A stretch of 64,000 nucleotides of DNA from Melastoma dodecandrum (taxonomy: Eukaryota > Streptophyta > Magnoliopsida > Myrtales > Melastomataceae), in NCBI GenBank assembly GCA_029817715.1, contig JARUPY010000397.1, positions 5,332,001 to 5,396,000 of the forward strand, in the 5' to 3' direction. Shown in pieces: positions 46,864-58,250 of the stretch. Under the pieces are notes generated by a model. The model had not been told where the DNA came from. It worked only from the letters and a program-made list of their open reading frames with translations, and ran no database searches. The translations under genes and the position numbers were made by a program. Each line of letters begins with the position of its first letter. Position 1 is the first letter of the stretch.

Positions 46864-47436
46864 TGAATTTTTAAAAACTTCATTTATTTGCTCAACACGT
46901 ACAAGAGTACATTACAGTATGGTTACAATTCGACCTTTGAAGTAAAACTCTTATAACCATTTCCTATGTGTTGCGCATATCATGCGGACACATCCAGACT
47001 TGCACAAGACTTGCACTTATCAAGCCATGTTCAATCACGCAACCATACAGGAAGAATTCCTCAAATTGGACCTTCGTCCATTAAACGCCTTCCTATCACA
47101 CTTTCCATCCAAACCACCCCGCATTCGGCCTTTCATACCCAGCCCTTATGCGGGGTTGTACTAGTCCATTTGGGTTGTCCCCTCGCTCTCCCAACAAGGT
47201 AAGAGTCGAGGTCTCTAACCCCTCTAAAGCTCCCTACAAGGGCAGCCCAAGTTCGCTCGAAGCATCCGCTTCGTTCGTGCTCGTTTCGACCGAGTACTTA
47301 CCTACTACGGCCTTATCATCCCAACCACCCCCGAGCATAAGCTCCGTGCTTCCCTTGGCACGAGAGATCAGCCTTCTAGGCTCTCTCAAGACCCCATCCG
47401 TGTCCCTCGTTCCAGCCCCACGGCCCACTTGATTTT

Positions 47437-48440
47437 CCGAGACTTCGTCTCGCGATCTCGCACTTTAAGCGCATGTCTGGGTCCATCCTTAAGGGAGGCT
47501 TTCCCGTGCCTTTCCCCTCCTCGGATTCCATCCCATTTCCAGCCCCATGGCCGAGTTACAACCCCTCAAGGGTTGCGCACCCTTAGCTTTCCGGCCCCAC
47601 GGCCGCTTTACCTTCCGAGACCTTCGTCTCGCGATTCCGCCCTCTAAGCGCATTTCCAGGTTCATCCTTGGGGAAGGCTTTTCCGTGCCTTTTTCCCCCT
47701 TCGGATCCTTACCCATGACCAGCCCCATGGCCGGGTTCCAACCCCTCAAGGGTTGCGCACACTTCGCTTTCCGGCCCCACGGCCGCTTTACTTCCCGATA
47801 CCTTCGTCTCACGGTTCCGCTCTCTAAGCGTATATCCGGGTCCATCCTTGGGGAAGGCCTTTCCGTGCATTTTTCTCCCTTTGGAACCCCATCCATTTCC
47901 AGCCCTACGGCCGAGTTTAGTTCCGAGGCTTCGCCTCGCGGATTCCGCTCTACGAGTGCACGATCGGGTCCGACTCCACGAACTTCGTGTAGCTCAACCT
48001 CCCGTCCACCCCCAAGCTTGTCTTCCGTGCCTCCTTCGCACGAGGGACAGCCCTTTCTAGGCCCCCAAGGGACTCCATTTCAGCCCCACGTTCCAGCCCA
48101 TTTCGGCCGAATATGTTCCGAGACACCCGTCTCGCGGATTCCGCTCTACGAGCGTTATAGTGGGTACAACCTTGAGGGGGCCCGCGTAGCGTCACCCTCC
48201 TCGGTTCCCCTATTTTTCCAACCTTGAACGCCGCATATTTCAGAGGTTCAAACCTCGCGATTCCAGCCCCTTGGCCGAGTGTATTCCGAGACTTCGTCTC
48301 GCGATTCCGCTCTTAGAGCACGTATTCGGGTCCATCCTTAAGGGAGGCTTTCCCGTGCCTTTCCCTCCTCGGATCCTCCTCCATTCCAGCCCTAAGGCCG
48401 ATTTCCAACCCCTCACGGGTCGCGCACCAAACACAACCCA
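47437..48440 (-). repeat. Diverged tandem repeats of about 130-190 bp, each with a small hairpin motif
   Basis: Six units begin with variants of CCGAGACTTCGTCTCGCG, at about 47437, 47617, 47795, 47923, 48118 and 48281. In the best copies CGAGAC and GTCTCG are perfect inverted arms around TTC. Most units go on with GGGTCCATCCTT, GGAAGGC/GGAGGC, CCCATGGCCG and CCCCTCAAGGGTTGCGCAC. Chance open frames run through the array on both strands; I do not regard them as genes. Confidence 0.8.
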
Positions 48441-49194
48441 CCCATTCTGTCTTTCGACGCTTAAAACCCACTTAGTGCCATCACTCATTCCACGGGTCTA
48501 GGGGCGGCTTTCCTCTCTTCCCGAGGTCCGGCCAGCCCCATACCCCCTCATTTTACCGTCCCAACTCATTCAAACCCAACACATTCACTTCGCCATAAGT
48601 AAGAGGAAAAGGGCAGAGGGTTGCCTTTCCGTGCCTCGGCGTAAAACCGGGCCGACCCTAGCCCTTTTTCCGCATGGCTTCTGCCCTCGAGGGTTGCCTT
48701 AGCACGGCCCTCGATCTTAGGCTAGCTCGGCTTCTCGCCTTCCTCAGAAGGGGATCCACCACGCCGGCCTTGTTTCCTCCTTCAAGGCCTCGGCCGTCCG
48801 CCCCCTTTTCTGCCCCTTTCTCCTTTCTTTTCTCTCTCCTTTTCCCTTGTGGTTTTCGGTGGAAAGTGGGGAATGACAGGATGGGCACCGAATCCCCCAA
48901 AGGGGAGGCTTTATCCTCCACTTCTCCAACAGGCCCCTACCTCTTCCAAGGACACCTCCACTTATTTTATTAATTTCCTCACCAACCCTCATAAATGCCT
49001 TGTCCTTTTTCCCCGTCAATTCTCATCCAAGGGCTCATATTCACTCTTATTTCCCCGAGTTGAATCCAAGGGCTAATATTAAATCTTTCTCCCCAAGTTG
49101 AATCCTAGGGCTAGGATTTATCCTCGATTTTCTCATCTAATGGTCGAGGATTACTCTCGGGCGAGCGCCTCTATTTCTTCACGAACAGCCCCCC

Positions 49195-49335
49195 GTCGGG
49201 CCCCCCTTGAGGCCCCTTCGGACCCCCCTTGGGTCCCATCTATACACTTGTTGGGTCCCCTCTGGACCCCCTTTGGATCCTCCTTTGGGCGTCCTCTGGA
49301 CACCCCTTGGGCATTGTCCGTTGCCCCTGGGGTCG
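49195..49335. repeat. Short-period repeat of CCCCCTTGGG/CCCCTCTGGA words
   Basis: Within the LTR-like insertion, variants of GGACCCCCCTTGGGTCC recur every 15-20 bp and give a locally simple sequence. Confidence 0.6.
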
Positions 49336-50117
49336 GCAGCCGTCGACCCTAGCTCCATTCGTGACTCCCCTTGGGCGACCAACTTCGCTCACGATTATCT
49401 TGAGATCTAGACCTTATCTCAAAATTCTAATCCATACTAAATGCCTCTTAATGACCTCCTTAAGACCCCCGAGGCGTTTAATTTCGATTTCGGGTCGGGC
49501 CATTTTTCCGCCGAAACGACCCTTGAGGATGCCTTCCGGGCATCCCAGGCATGCCCCGGGGTCGGTGGCCATCGCCCACTGATCGACCCTGCGTCGCCCT
49601 CTCGAATGCATCCCTTATCGACTTTCTCTCTCTTCACCATTTAAGGTCTGGGCGTGTCAGTGGTAGCGGCTGTCGCCCCTCCGTCACCCCTTAGACCTCT
49701 AGGAGCGCATTTCTGTCCCCCCTCCAGGGTCGCCCCTTGATCGGGTTTCTCTCTCTTCACCATTTGAGGTCCGGTCGTGCCAAGGTCAGCAGCCATCGCC
49801 CCCTGGGCCAGCGGCCACCGCCCACGCCCCCGACCCTTATCGACCATCCTACTACCCGATCTACGACCCATCTCCAAATTTTAACACCCACTTCGGGGCT
49901 TATTTCGCGTCCTCTATCACTTCGTATATGTTCCGGGCCGATCCAAGAACCCTCGATTTTGGGCATCCCGTGCCCTTTGGTCGTCCCACCTTACCCGCGC
50001 ACACTCTCATTCGCGTACATGCGTCAACCCCGCGTACTCATCCGTTCCTATCGCTCATTTCGCCGTCCAATGGCACTATGACCCCCATTTTATTTAGTAA
50101 AAAGACGGGTCATTACA

Positions 50118-50266
50118 GTAGGTACCCCGGAATCAGGTTGATTCACTGTTTCTTGGCTTCCTAGAGCCGCGGTCTCGACGTTTACGTCTCCCGCTATAAA
50201 CTGACCGTCTCCATCTAATGGAGGTGGAGGGTCGCGATTAGCTCCACTCCTGGTACTCTTTGCCAT
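50118..50266 (-). pseudogene. First 50 codons of element C gag
   Basis: ATG at 50266-50264, reading MAKSTRSGANRDPPPPLDGD and on to DSGVP, where the insertion begins. Position and composition match the start of element B gag (MPRNTRSRESQNPLDGEN). It lies 25 bp behind the primer-binding site. Confidence 0.75.
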
Positions 50267-50290
50267 CTGTTGACTTTAAGCTTTCTCGTG

Positions 50291-50311
50291 CTCCCACTGT
50301 GGTCCCCAAAA
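50291..50311 (-). other. Primer-binding site of element C
   Basis: The minus strand reads TTTTTGGGGACCACAGTGGG next to the LTR end, the same type as in element B. Confidence 0.7.
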
Positions 50312-50314
50312 ACA

Positions 50315-50884
50315 TGTTCGCGTCGGAACGGATCACGTCGGAAATATTTGGATATAATACTCACACGGTCTTTACATATGGTCGCCAGTAAGTAAAAGAA
50401 ATAGATTGAATTAATAAATGAGGTCTTACAATAAGATTAAAATGCTTACTACCATGAAAAACAAAGTAAGGACGGTGGTGCAATGTTGTAGACAACGTCG
50501 TAGACTTGCTGCTGGCGCTGCAGACCAAGAGGATAGTGAGGCAATGTCGTAGACTTGCTGCGGGGCACTGTAGACTGGTAAATTTGGACGATGGAGACGT
50601 CGTAGACTTGACGCTGGGTGCTATGGACTTGTGAATCTGGGCGGCGACGTCGTAGACTTGATAACAGAGCGCTGTAGACTTGCGATCCTGGATGGCGGAG
50701 ACTCGTTGCTGAGGCTTGGTGAACGGAGTGTGGTCGAAGGTAGTGGCGGATGTAGATACCAAGACTACGGTTGCTCACCCTGGTGGCGGAACGAAGGCGG
50801 AGTTGGTTGCCGGGACTACGGTTGCTCGTCCTGACGGTGGAATGCTGGTGGAGATTGGCTGTCGGAACTACGGTTACTCATAGT
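50315..50884 (-). repeat. Partial 5' LTR of element C
   Basis: Ends CGCGAACA like the LTR of element B and shares the segment TTTCCGACGTGATCCGTTCC. The rest has many short direct repeats: GTCGTAGACTTG about six times between 50490 and 50670, and two to three 52-bp units with GACTACGGTTGCTC (50765-50884). The U3 end is missing; element D sequence starts at 50885. Confidence 0.7.
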
Positions 50885-52980
50885 TTCGTGGAGGGATTCT
50901 CACGAATCGTAGCTCCCTTAACTAAATTAACGAGAAAAGAGGTTAAATTCGAATGGACGGATAAGTGCGAGCAAAGTTTCGATGAGTTAAAACACAGATT
51001 GATAACCGCACCGATATTGACGATACCGGAGGGCTCAGGAGGATTTTCGGTGTACTGCGATGCTTGCGCACGAGGATTGGGGTGTGTTCTGATGCAGCAC
51101 GGAAAGGTGATGGCTTATGCTTCTAGGCAGTTGAAGAAACATGAAGAGAATTACTTGACGCACGATTTGGAGTTCGCAGCTGTTGTATTTGCATTGAAAT
51201 TGTGGAGACTTTACCTTTACGGAGAGAAATTTGAAGTGTATACAGATCACAAATGCCTGAAGTACCTCTTCACACAACGAGAGCTAAATATGAGACAACA
51301 TAGATGGATGGAACTTCTGAAGGATTATGATTGTACTATACACTACCGCCCTGGAAAGGCAAACGTAGCGGCAGATGCCTTGAGCAGGAAGCATTGCACC
51401 CTTATGTGTCTCTGGATGGAAGAGTTGCGTATGGTGGAACAATTAAGCAACCTAGATTTACGCCTAGAGGAGCCTGAAGGACAATTATGCGTTGCCAGAG
51501 GGCAAGTTGAGCCTGAGATGTTGGCAATGATCCGTGATGCACAATCCCAAGATGAGTATTTGAAATTGATGCGAGATGGGATCGAAACGAAAACGTATAC
51601 CCAGTTCAAACTTACTTCTGATGGGTTGTTAAAGTTCCGTGATCGTGTATGCATTTCGAATTTGAAGGAAGTGAAGCGAAGATTGATGAATGAGGCGCAT
51701 AAAAGTAAGTAGGGTGTGCATCCAGGCATTACGAAAATGTACCGGAATTTGCGTAAGGATTATTGGTGGCCAAAAATGAAGAAAGATATAGCCAAGTACG
51801 TGAACTATTGTAAGACTTGCCAGCAAGTGAAAATCGAACATCAACGACCAGGAGGACTATTAGAACCACTTCCGGTGCCAAAATGGAAGTGGGAGGATAT
51901 AGCTATGGACTTCGTGACGAACTTGCCCAAAGGAGGTCGGAAGATGGATTCGGTTTGGGTTGTGGTTGATAGACACACGAAATCAGCGCACTTTATCCCT
52001 ATTCAGATTAACTGGTCGTTGGAGACGTTGGCTAAGTTATATATAAAGGAGATAGTGAGATATCACGGTGTACCACATACCATCACCTCAGATCGAGATC
52101 CGCGGTTCACGGCCAAATTGTGGAAGAACCTGCAAGAAGCAATGAATACAATGTTGCAGATCAGCACGGCCTTCCATCCTCAGACTGACGGACAAACAGG
52201 ACGCACTATCCAGACATTAAAGGATATGCTTAGAGCATGTGCGCTTGAGTGAAAAGGAAGCTGGGTCGACCATCTACCGTTGGTAGAATTTGCGTATAAC
52301 AATAGCTATCACACGAGTATAGGGATAGCACCATTCGAAGCCCTCTATGGGAGAAGTTGTAGGTCACCCCTGTGTTGGAATGAACCGAGGAAAGAGCGTT
52401 TAATGGACCTGAATTGATATGAGAGACTTCTGATGTAGTGATTACGGTCAAGGAGCGAGTGAAAATAGCACAAAGTCGTCAGAAGAGTTATGCTGACCGA
52501 AGAAGAAGGCCCTTGGAGTTTATAGTTACTAATGAGGTATTCTTGAAATTGTCGCTGATAAGTCCATGTACAAGGCGAGGAAAGCACACAAACTAAGCCC
52601 AAGGTATATCGGGCTGTATAAAATCACTGAGTGAATTAGAAGAGCGGCTTATCGCGTGGCAGTGCCGCCTGAACTCTCTCATTGCCATGATGTATTTCAC
52701 GTCTCGATGCTAAGGAAGTATGCACCGGATCCAGACTCACGAGTGGAGACGACATAGGTGGTAGTGAACGACAACATGAGTGTAACAGCACAACCGACAA
52801 GAATCATCAATCGGAGCGAACGAGTGTTGCGGGTAAAACGGTATCGTTGGTAGAAGTGCTTTGGAGTGGAGCTGGAAGAGAACAACAAACTTGGGAGCGA
52901 GAAGTGGAGACGAGGAACAAATATCCTTCCTTGTTTAAGGAGTACGATTTCGGGGACGAAATTCCCTAAGAAGGGAAGGA
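50885..52980 (+). pseudogene. Element D: Tekay/Del-like chromovirus pol fragment
   Basis: Starts abruptly in RNase H ([30 protein letters not shown]), continues with integrase ([46 protein letters not shown]) and a badly eroded C-terminal region up to 52970. Stops lie at 51710-51712 and 52250-52252, with more frame damage after 52380. GAAGGGAAGGA just before 52981 is the polypurine tract. Gag, protease and most of RT are missing; the left junction is to element C. Confidence 0.85.
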
Positions 52981-54360
52981 TGTAATGAACCGAAATTTTG
53001 TAAATCTGGATATGTAAAATGCAATCTTTAAAAGTGTTTTGAAGGGTATTATTAGTGAACACTTACATTAGAATGGAATCAATTTGAATTTGGCCAAGAA
53101 AAAGAGGAGAAAAGAAGTTGAATTTGGCCAACAAAATCCTCACCCTTGATTTTCCTTGAACCAATTAAATTTGGCTTAAATTTCACCATTGGATCATTCT
53201 TATTAAGAGGTGGGAAGTTTTAGTCGGAAGCTTTAAAATATAAATAAATGGGTGATTCCAAACCACACTTGGGGGGAGACGAATGACATGTAGGGAGGAA
53301 TTAAAATTAAATCTCTGGTCTTGTCTTCTCAAGGGACTCGAGGGGAAAATGATTTGAAGGAAATAAAAGAGGAAGAGGAAACAAAGGAGGAAGAAAACCG
53401 GGTCAGATCGAGGTGGAGCACCCCCAGAAGAAAGCACGTTGTTGGGTGGAGATTCGGAGGAGGAGCTTAAAGGGTAACGTGTCTCGTGACGAAATCGTTC
53501 AAAGGCGGAGAGAACTTACGAGGCTTTGTTGTGAAGGAGAGCAAGGTATGTTCCTTTGCCTTCTTCCTTCCCTGAACCTTGTACGGCCATATAATTGTTG
53601 CCTTGATATTATTGCATTGTGGTGTGCATGAGTATTTGGTATGCGGAACGACGGAAGGGGGAGAGGCAGCCTTGCCTCGGGAAATTAAGGAAATATTTTT
53701 GTCTCTTGGAGGTCCTTTAGTGTGGAGGCCACGACAACTCTTAAGTTTTAGGATGGTGTGTAGTTCTCCGTGGAGGAAATAGAGGAAGTGTTTAAAAATA
53801 GAAACGTGAAGTGGGTTGTTCTTTGTCAAATTATTAAGTATTGCATAAGTTGCTTGTGCTATCGCTAGTAAATAGTGAATGTGAATATTAGAATGGGGCT
53901 AAAGCGGATTCTTGAGTGCCTTGGCTGGCCGTATTGGAAGGAATTACTCCCGAAAGGGAGGGATATGATGACGAGCAAGAAAACGGAATGAGTAGTAATG
54001 AGGTGGTCCCGAAAATTAGGGATGGAAATGATGAAAATTGAGGGGTAATCGAATTAAGAGTTTTATCCCTGGAAAGTATTTACGTTACATGCCTTCAAGG
54101 CTGGTCAGTCGGGCAAAATAAGGCCCAGAATGTCTCGTGGAAGGAGTTGACCGCCAGGGAAGTGTGCTCGGATGAGTAATCCATAAGCACGAAAGAAAGG
54201 GAAAATAAATTCGTGAACTGAAAGTGTTCGCACGGTACGGGAAGGAGTAGAAAACTTCATGTTTCCGTGCCGGTTTGCGAATGAGAAATAAATCCTTATA
54301 TAACTAGGGTTCAACCGTAAGTGTCGGAGTCGCAAGTTAGAATATGTTTAGAATTAAACA
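52981..54360 (+). repeat. 3' LTR of element D (right end uncertain)
   Basis: Begins TGTAATGAACCG immediately behind the polypurine tract, the usual Tekay/Del layout. A CA end at about 54360 (GAATTAAACA) is the most plausible terminus, giving about 1.4 kb, but there is no second LTR in the window to confirm it. Confidence 0.55.
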
Positions 54361-54599
54361 GAAAAGACAGTCATATATTCAAAGAATATTGTTTTAGAGT
54401 GTTGCTTTTAGCCATTTAACTAGTTTTCCACCTTTTATAGGTTAACAGAGATTCTACACATGTTAGTTGCAACTAGTTAGAATAAATGGTAAAAATAACC
54501 TTTAATAATATTTTAGTACGAACAACATTATTTATTATAATATGATTAATTTCTATAATTCGTAAAACCTTAGGTCCTTTTATTTTTCCTGTACTTCTT

Positions 54600-55095
54600 T
54601 CCCTTTGCGTCATCGCCTTGCCTGAATATCCTCTTTCACTGGTGATGCAAGGCCTCCTCAAGGAACCAAAATTTGTCTTCTTGGGAACATCTGAATCTCC
54701 ATCGCCTCATTGACATCAAGGAAGCTGCTAGGATAACACCTGAAGGTGATGGCAACGTGGTCCAGGTCAACATCAAGAAGAGCCACAGCAAGGGTGTCCA
54801 GAGCGTGATTCATCTCTCCCCACTTCCGACCGCCCACCACGTTCTGATTGTAGCTATTTGCATAAAATTCCAAGAAAGCTGGCATCAAGACTCCCAATCA
54901 GAAGCTGCTCGTAAACGTCGCCGTTGGGTTTGTCAAGGTGCTCACATCCTCATCGCGACATCCTCCCTGGACCAATTTGAACGAAGGCCGTTGCTATTGA
55001 AGTGTAATGGGCATGATCATATCCCTAATGCTCCTTGCAACGAGCCTATCCGTGGTCGACCATTCTACAGCAGACAACATACCTAGTTGGGCCAT
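54600..55095 (+). pseudogene. PLT3: old relic of the polyol transporter exon 3
   Basis: Recognisable but eroded match to PLT1 exon 3 from the PESPRWL region (CTTGCCTGAATATCC...GGTGATGCAAGG) through DIKEAARITPEGDGNVVQVN, SHSKGVQSVI and TAHHVLIVAI to the helix before GSGP (GACAACATACCTAGTTGGGCCAT). It has frame changes and a missing stretch around helix 7. Upstream exons are absent and the downstream part is cut off by the Athila LTR at 55096. Confidence 0.85.
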
Positions 55096-56361
55096 TGATA
55101 ACTCTATGAAAATAGAGTTAAGGGATCATGTTTTAGACTTGATTTTTGTTAGTTTTAGGCACTTTAGTCGTTTAATTGTTAGGTATTTTGGTTTCTTTAA
55201 TGTCTCCTCACTTCCACATACTACATGTTGGTAGTTAAAATAAGAGGAGATGGAAGGAGGAGCCATGAATAAGCTGGATCTGGATGGTTGGTGCGGCTGC
55301 AACGGAGTTCAGTGCAGTTGCACAGATGGGAAGGACAGGGGACAGAGAAGTAGGTGCGGCTGCACCACTGTTCAGGGCTGCTGCAGCGAAGGGGCGGATC
55401 GAACAGTCGGTGCAGCTGCACCGACGCTGGAGATAATATTTTATTTCCAAGATTCTCAAGATCTTCTAGGGTCATTTCCTTAGAACTATAAAAAGACCTT
55501 CGACTATCTCTTTAAGGGGTAGACGACCTAGGAGGCTTCGGTGACAAGGAGCCGTCGACGGAGACTTCATCGATTATTTTTCTTTTAGCTTTTCTTTATG
55601 TTGTTTGCGATGTTTAAGATTGAATTGATGTCTTCGTTTACTTTCGTTATGAACAAATTTTCTTTGTCTAGGGTTAAGATGGATCTTGACAATTAGCCAA
55701 GAGGTTATCTCCTTCGACACCCTTGGATGATTTATGTTTGATTATTCCTATTCATTCTTAATGCTTTCTTATTGTATGATCACCAATAGGATTGAATGGT
55801 GAATTTAGGTGAACTCGGAAGGGGAATCCTTGATTAAGCACGGGAATAGGAGTAACCTAGGTTAATCTGGGTCGGAAGACGGAATTAATAACAAGCGGGA
55901 TAGGAATATACCTAATTGTCTTAGGTAATCGAATTGGAATTGATTCTTAAGGGGCACTCGATAGTTAATCTACCTAGGAATAGAGTGGTTACTATTTACA
56001 AAGATGTATGTTCTTATGACCTCGGGAGGGGCGTAAGGAGATAATCGAATTCCAGATTATCAATCAGATCATCTTAAGTGTGTTGATTGAGATATGACTT
56101 GCGATTAATTGTCAGGTGAAATCATCGCCCTAGGTGTTTTCTCATTTGAATTTTAATTCGGTTGAATTTTCGCTTTCTTTAGCTTTGCACTTAGTTTAAT
56201 TGTTTCTCAACTCGATTAGTTGAATGACAGAGGTTTTGCGTGTTTTAATACTTGGTAGAAGTTCATATCAATCTTCGTGGGAACGATATCTTACTTACAC
56301 TCACTCTATTACTTGTACGATCGCGTGCACTTGCGTGGTGAATACCTTTTCTGACGTGACA
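55096..56361 (+). repeat. 5' LTR of the Athila-type element
   Basis: TGATAACTCTATG to CTGACGTGACA. Contains three or four palindromic GGTGCNGCTGCACC motifs at 55290-55425 and a CTATAAAAAG TATA box at about 55487. Confidence 0.8.
55487..55495 (+). promoter_or_regulatory. TATA box of the Athila LTR
   Basis: GAACTATAAAAAGACC in the first third of the LTR, about 60 bp downstream of the palindrome cluster. Confidence 0.6.
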
Positions 56362-56367
56362 AGTTTT

Positions 56368-56383
56368 TGGCGCCGCTGCCGGG
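56368..56383 (+). other. Athila primer-binding site
   Basis: TGGCGCCGCTGCCGGG lies 6 bp behind the LTR. This is the Asp-tRNA type primer site common to Athila elements. Confidence 0.85.
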
Positions 56384-56512
56384 TACTGTTTTCTAGATTT
56401 TCAGCCAATATTAATTTTAATCGGATCTCTATTAGTTCAATTATTATTTTTCTTTAAAATTCAATTTTAATCTTGATTTTCGATTTATTTGCAGAAAAAA
56501 TCTTGACGTTGC

Positions 56513-57589
56513 ATGTGCAGTAGTGAAGTGGCTCCTTTTAGTCTAGAAATAGAAAGAACCTTTCGGTTACGGCTAAGAGAGCAAAAGGAAGCCACACGCC
56601 AACAAACAATGGAGAACAACAATCAAGAAGTTAAATCGAGAATCATGCGTGATTATGCCCAGCCCCATGTGCATGAACGCTCTAGCATAGTGAAGCCGAC
56701 TATCCAAGCCAACACATTTGAAATCAAGCTGGCAGTCATCACTATGTTACAAAATTCAAGTTTCGGGGGATCTCCATCGGAGGATCCACATGAGCATATC
56801 ACCAACTTTCTAGAAATTTGCGACACTTTCCGCTACAATGGAGTATCGAGCGAGGCCATTTGGATGGGACTCTTTCCATTCTCGTTGAGGGACAAGGCAT
56901 GAACATGGCTTGATTCTTTGCCAGAAGGGTCCATCACAAACTGGGAAGATATGTCCGGAAAATTCCTATCAAAGTATTTCCCACTCAGCAAGACCATTAA
57001 GATGCGGAATGACATCACTTCGTTTCAACAACATGGAACAGAGTCACTTTATGAGGCTTGGGAGAGATTCAAGGAATTTCTACAAGTGTGCCCACATCAC
57101 GAGATACCTCAATGGATGTTGGTGAAAATCTTTTATGATGGAGTAACAGATGCACTTCGCTTAACGATAGATGCAGCTGCTGGGGGAACAATATTAAACA
57201 AGCAGCCAGAGGAAGCACTGGATCTATTCGAGCAGATGGCTAATAACGGTCATAGAGTATCGCGTACCCAAGGAGTAGCTCGAATACATTCAGTTGATGA
57301 AGTTGCTGCCCTAAATGCTAAAGTGGATGTATTAACTTGGGAACTGAATGCACTAAAGGATCCTAGTCATCCCATTCATTATCCTTGTGAGAGGTGTGGA
57401 GAAAATCATGCTCCTGGTCAATGCTTCATTGGTACTGAGTCAGCTAACTATTTGGGAGCCAACTCGAAGAACAACCCCTTCTCGAATACTTACAATTCGG
57501 GATGGAAGAATCACCCGAACTTCTCGTGGGGAAATCACCAATCAGCAAAACCTACTCATCCACCGGGACTTCAACACCAAAAGTCATAA
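56513..57589 (+). pseudogene. Athila gag with one internal stop
   Basis: Capsid motifs in one continuous frame: SSFGGSPSEDPHEHITNFLE, LFPFSLRDKA, WLDSLPEGSITNWEDM, FLSKYFPLSKT, YEAWERFKEFLQVCPHHEIP, then a knuckle CERCGENHAPGQC. A single TGA at 56900-56902 interrupts it; where related gags have Arg at this point, CGA to TGA at a methylated CpG is the likely cause. The rest is intact to 57589. Confidence 0.88.
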
Positions 57590-57740
57590 CCGCAAGAAAA
57601 AATGTCAGGTATTGAAGAACTATTGGTCAAATATATTTCTAAAATCGACATTCATTTGTAGTACCAATCGGCTTCACTACGGAGTTTGGAGGCCCAAATC
57701 GGACAATTAGCACAAGCAATTAATAATCAACCTCAGCGAA

Positions 57741-58134
57741 TCATGAAAAAGAGGAAGAGGAAGACGAAGATTGTTTTATAAATGAGGGGTGGAGTTGGTG
57801 GGAGTAATATTTTAAATGAGTCAAGCTAGGGGAAGGATGTGAAAAATATTTGTATGGAATACTATTAGTTATATATATATATATATGATATGTGGTATTA
57901 TGTGATCTATCAGTAATACTGAATTCGGGGTATGATAATAATCCATTAAATGGAATCACAAGAGGATAATATTTTGAGATTACATCATCCTATAACATAT
58001 AAAGTGGTGCTCCTTTTTCTCATTCATTTATTACGGTGGAGATGGACGTCGGACTATGGCCCAGAATCACATAATGAAAGTATGACAGATGTAACCGGCA
58101 AAATGTATAACGACTGTATTTATTTAACTCGTCA
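57741..58134. other. Intergenic region with an (AT)n tract
   Basis: No gene seen. A dinucleotide run of about nine AT units lies at 57870-57887, and a poly-C run at 58136-58146 borders the histone stub. Confidence 0.6.
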
Positions 58135-58157
58135 CCCCCCCCCCTCCTTGAGGAGCT

Positions 58158-58250
58158 TCATCCCCGCTTGAGCTTCTTCTCCGCCGGAGCCTTGTCAGCC
58201 ATCGTCGACTTCTTCTCCTCTGTGGGCTTCTTCTCCGCCGTGGGGGCCAT
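58158..58250 (-). pseudogene. Histone H2B stub: N-terminal tail only
   Basis: The minus strand encodes MAPTAEKKPTEEKKS and then ADKAPAEKKLKRG before a stop: 30 residues with the repeated AEKKP/EEKK pattern of plant H2B tails. The frame is lost where the tail should continue (KxLPKEGG; GGAGC-TCCTCAAGGAGG is still visible), and sequence similarity ends at a poly-C run. The globular histone fold is entirely missing, so no nucleosomal protein can be made. Confidence 0.75.

Larger units (their letters stand above)
46864..50117 (-). mobile_element. 3.25-kb LTR-like insertion in element C gag
   Basis: The gag reading breaks off at 50118 (..DSGVP) and resumes at 46863 (SSNLRSF..). The intervening piece begins TGTAATGACCCG on the minus strand, a typical LTR start resembling that of element D, and ends ...TTCA, with AATAAA about 20 bp before the end. 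It has no convincing protein and is rich in C/T on the plus strand. A large solo LTR is the simplest reading. Against it, I see no matching target duplication (CCTAC on one side, TCGAA on the other). Confidence 0.6.
39878..50884 (-). mobile_element. Tat-type Ty3/gypsy element C (minus strand), truncated at both ends
   Basis: From right to left: a partial 5' LTR (50884-50315), primer-binding site, start of gag, a 3.25-kb insertion, the rest of gag and protease, RT, double RNase H, and integrase that stops abruptly at 39878. The 3' LTR and everything behind integrase are missing, so no antisense gene like that of B survives. It is related to B throughout (shared MPGLDRRLVEH, FMDGFSGYNQIF, CKLIAQNRILITQLC) but clearly a different family. 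Many frame lesions. Confidence 0.88.
55096..57740 (+). mobile_element. Truncated Athila-type Ty3/gypsy element: 5' LTR and gag only
   Basis: LTR of 1266 bp, then the primer-binding site TGGCGCCGCTGCCGGG, then an Athila gag. The similarity stops near 57740; protease, pol and 3' LTR are absent. It inserted into the PLT3 relic. Confidence 0.88.

Noticed and set aside
47547..48227. 226-codon Pro/Ser-rich plus-strand frame
   Set aside because: Produced by the tandem repeat array; the same words recur each unit and in other frames, with no conserved start or domain.
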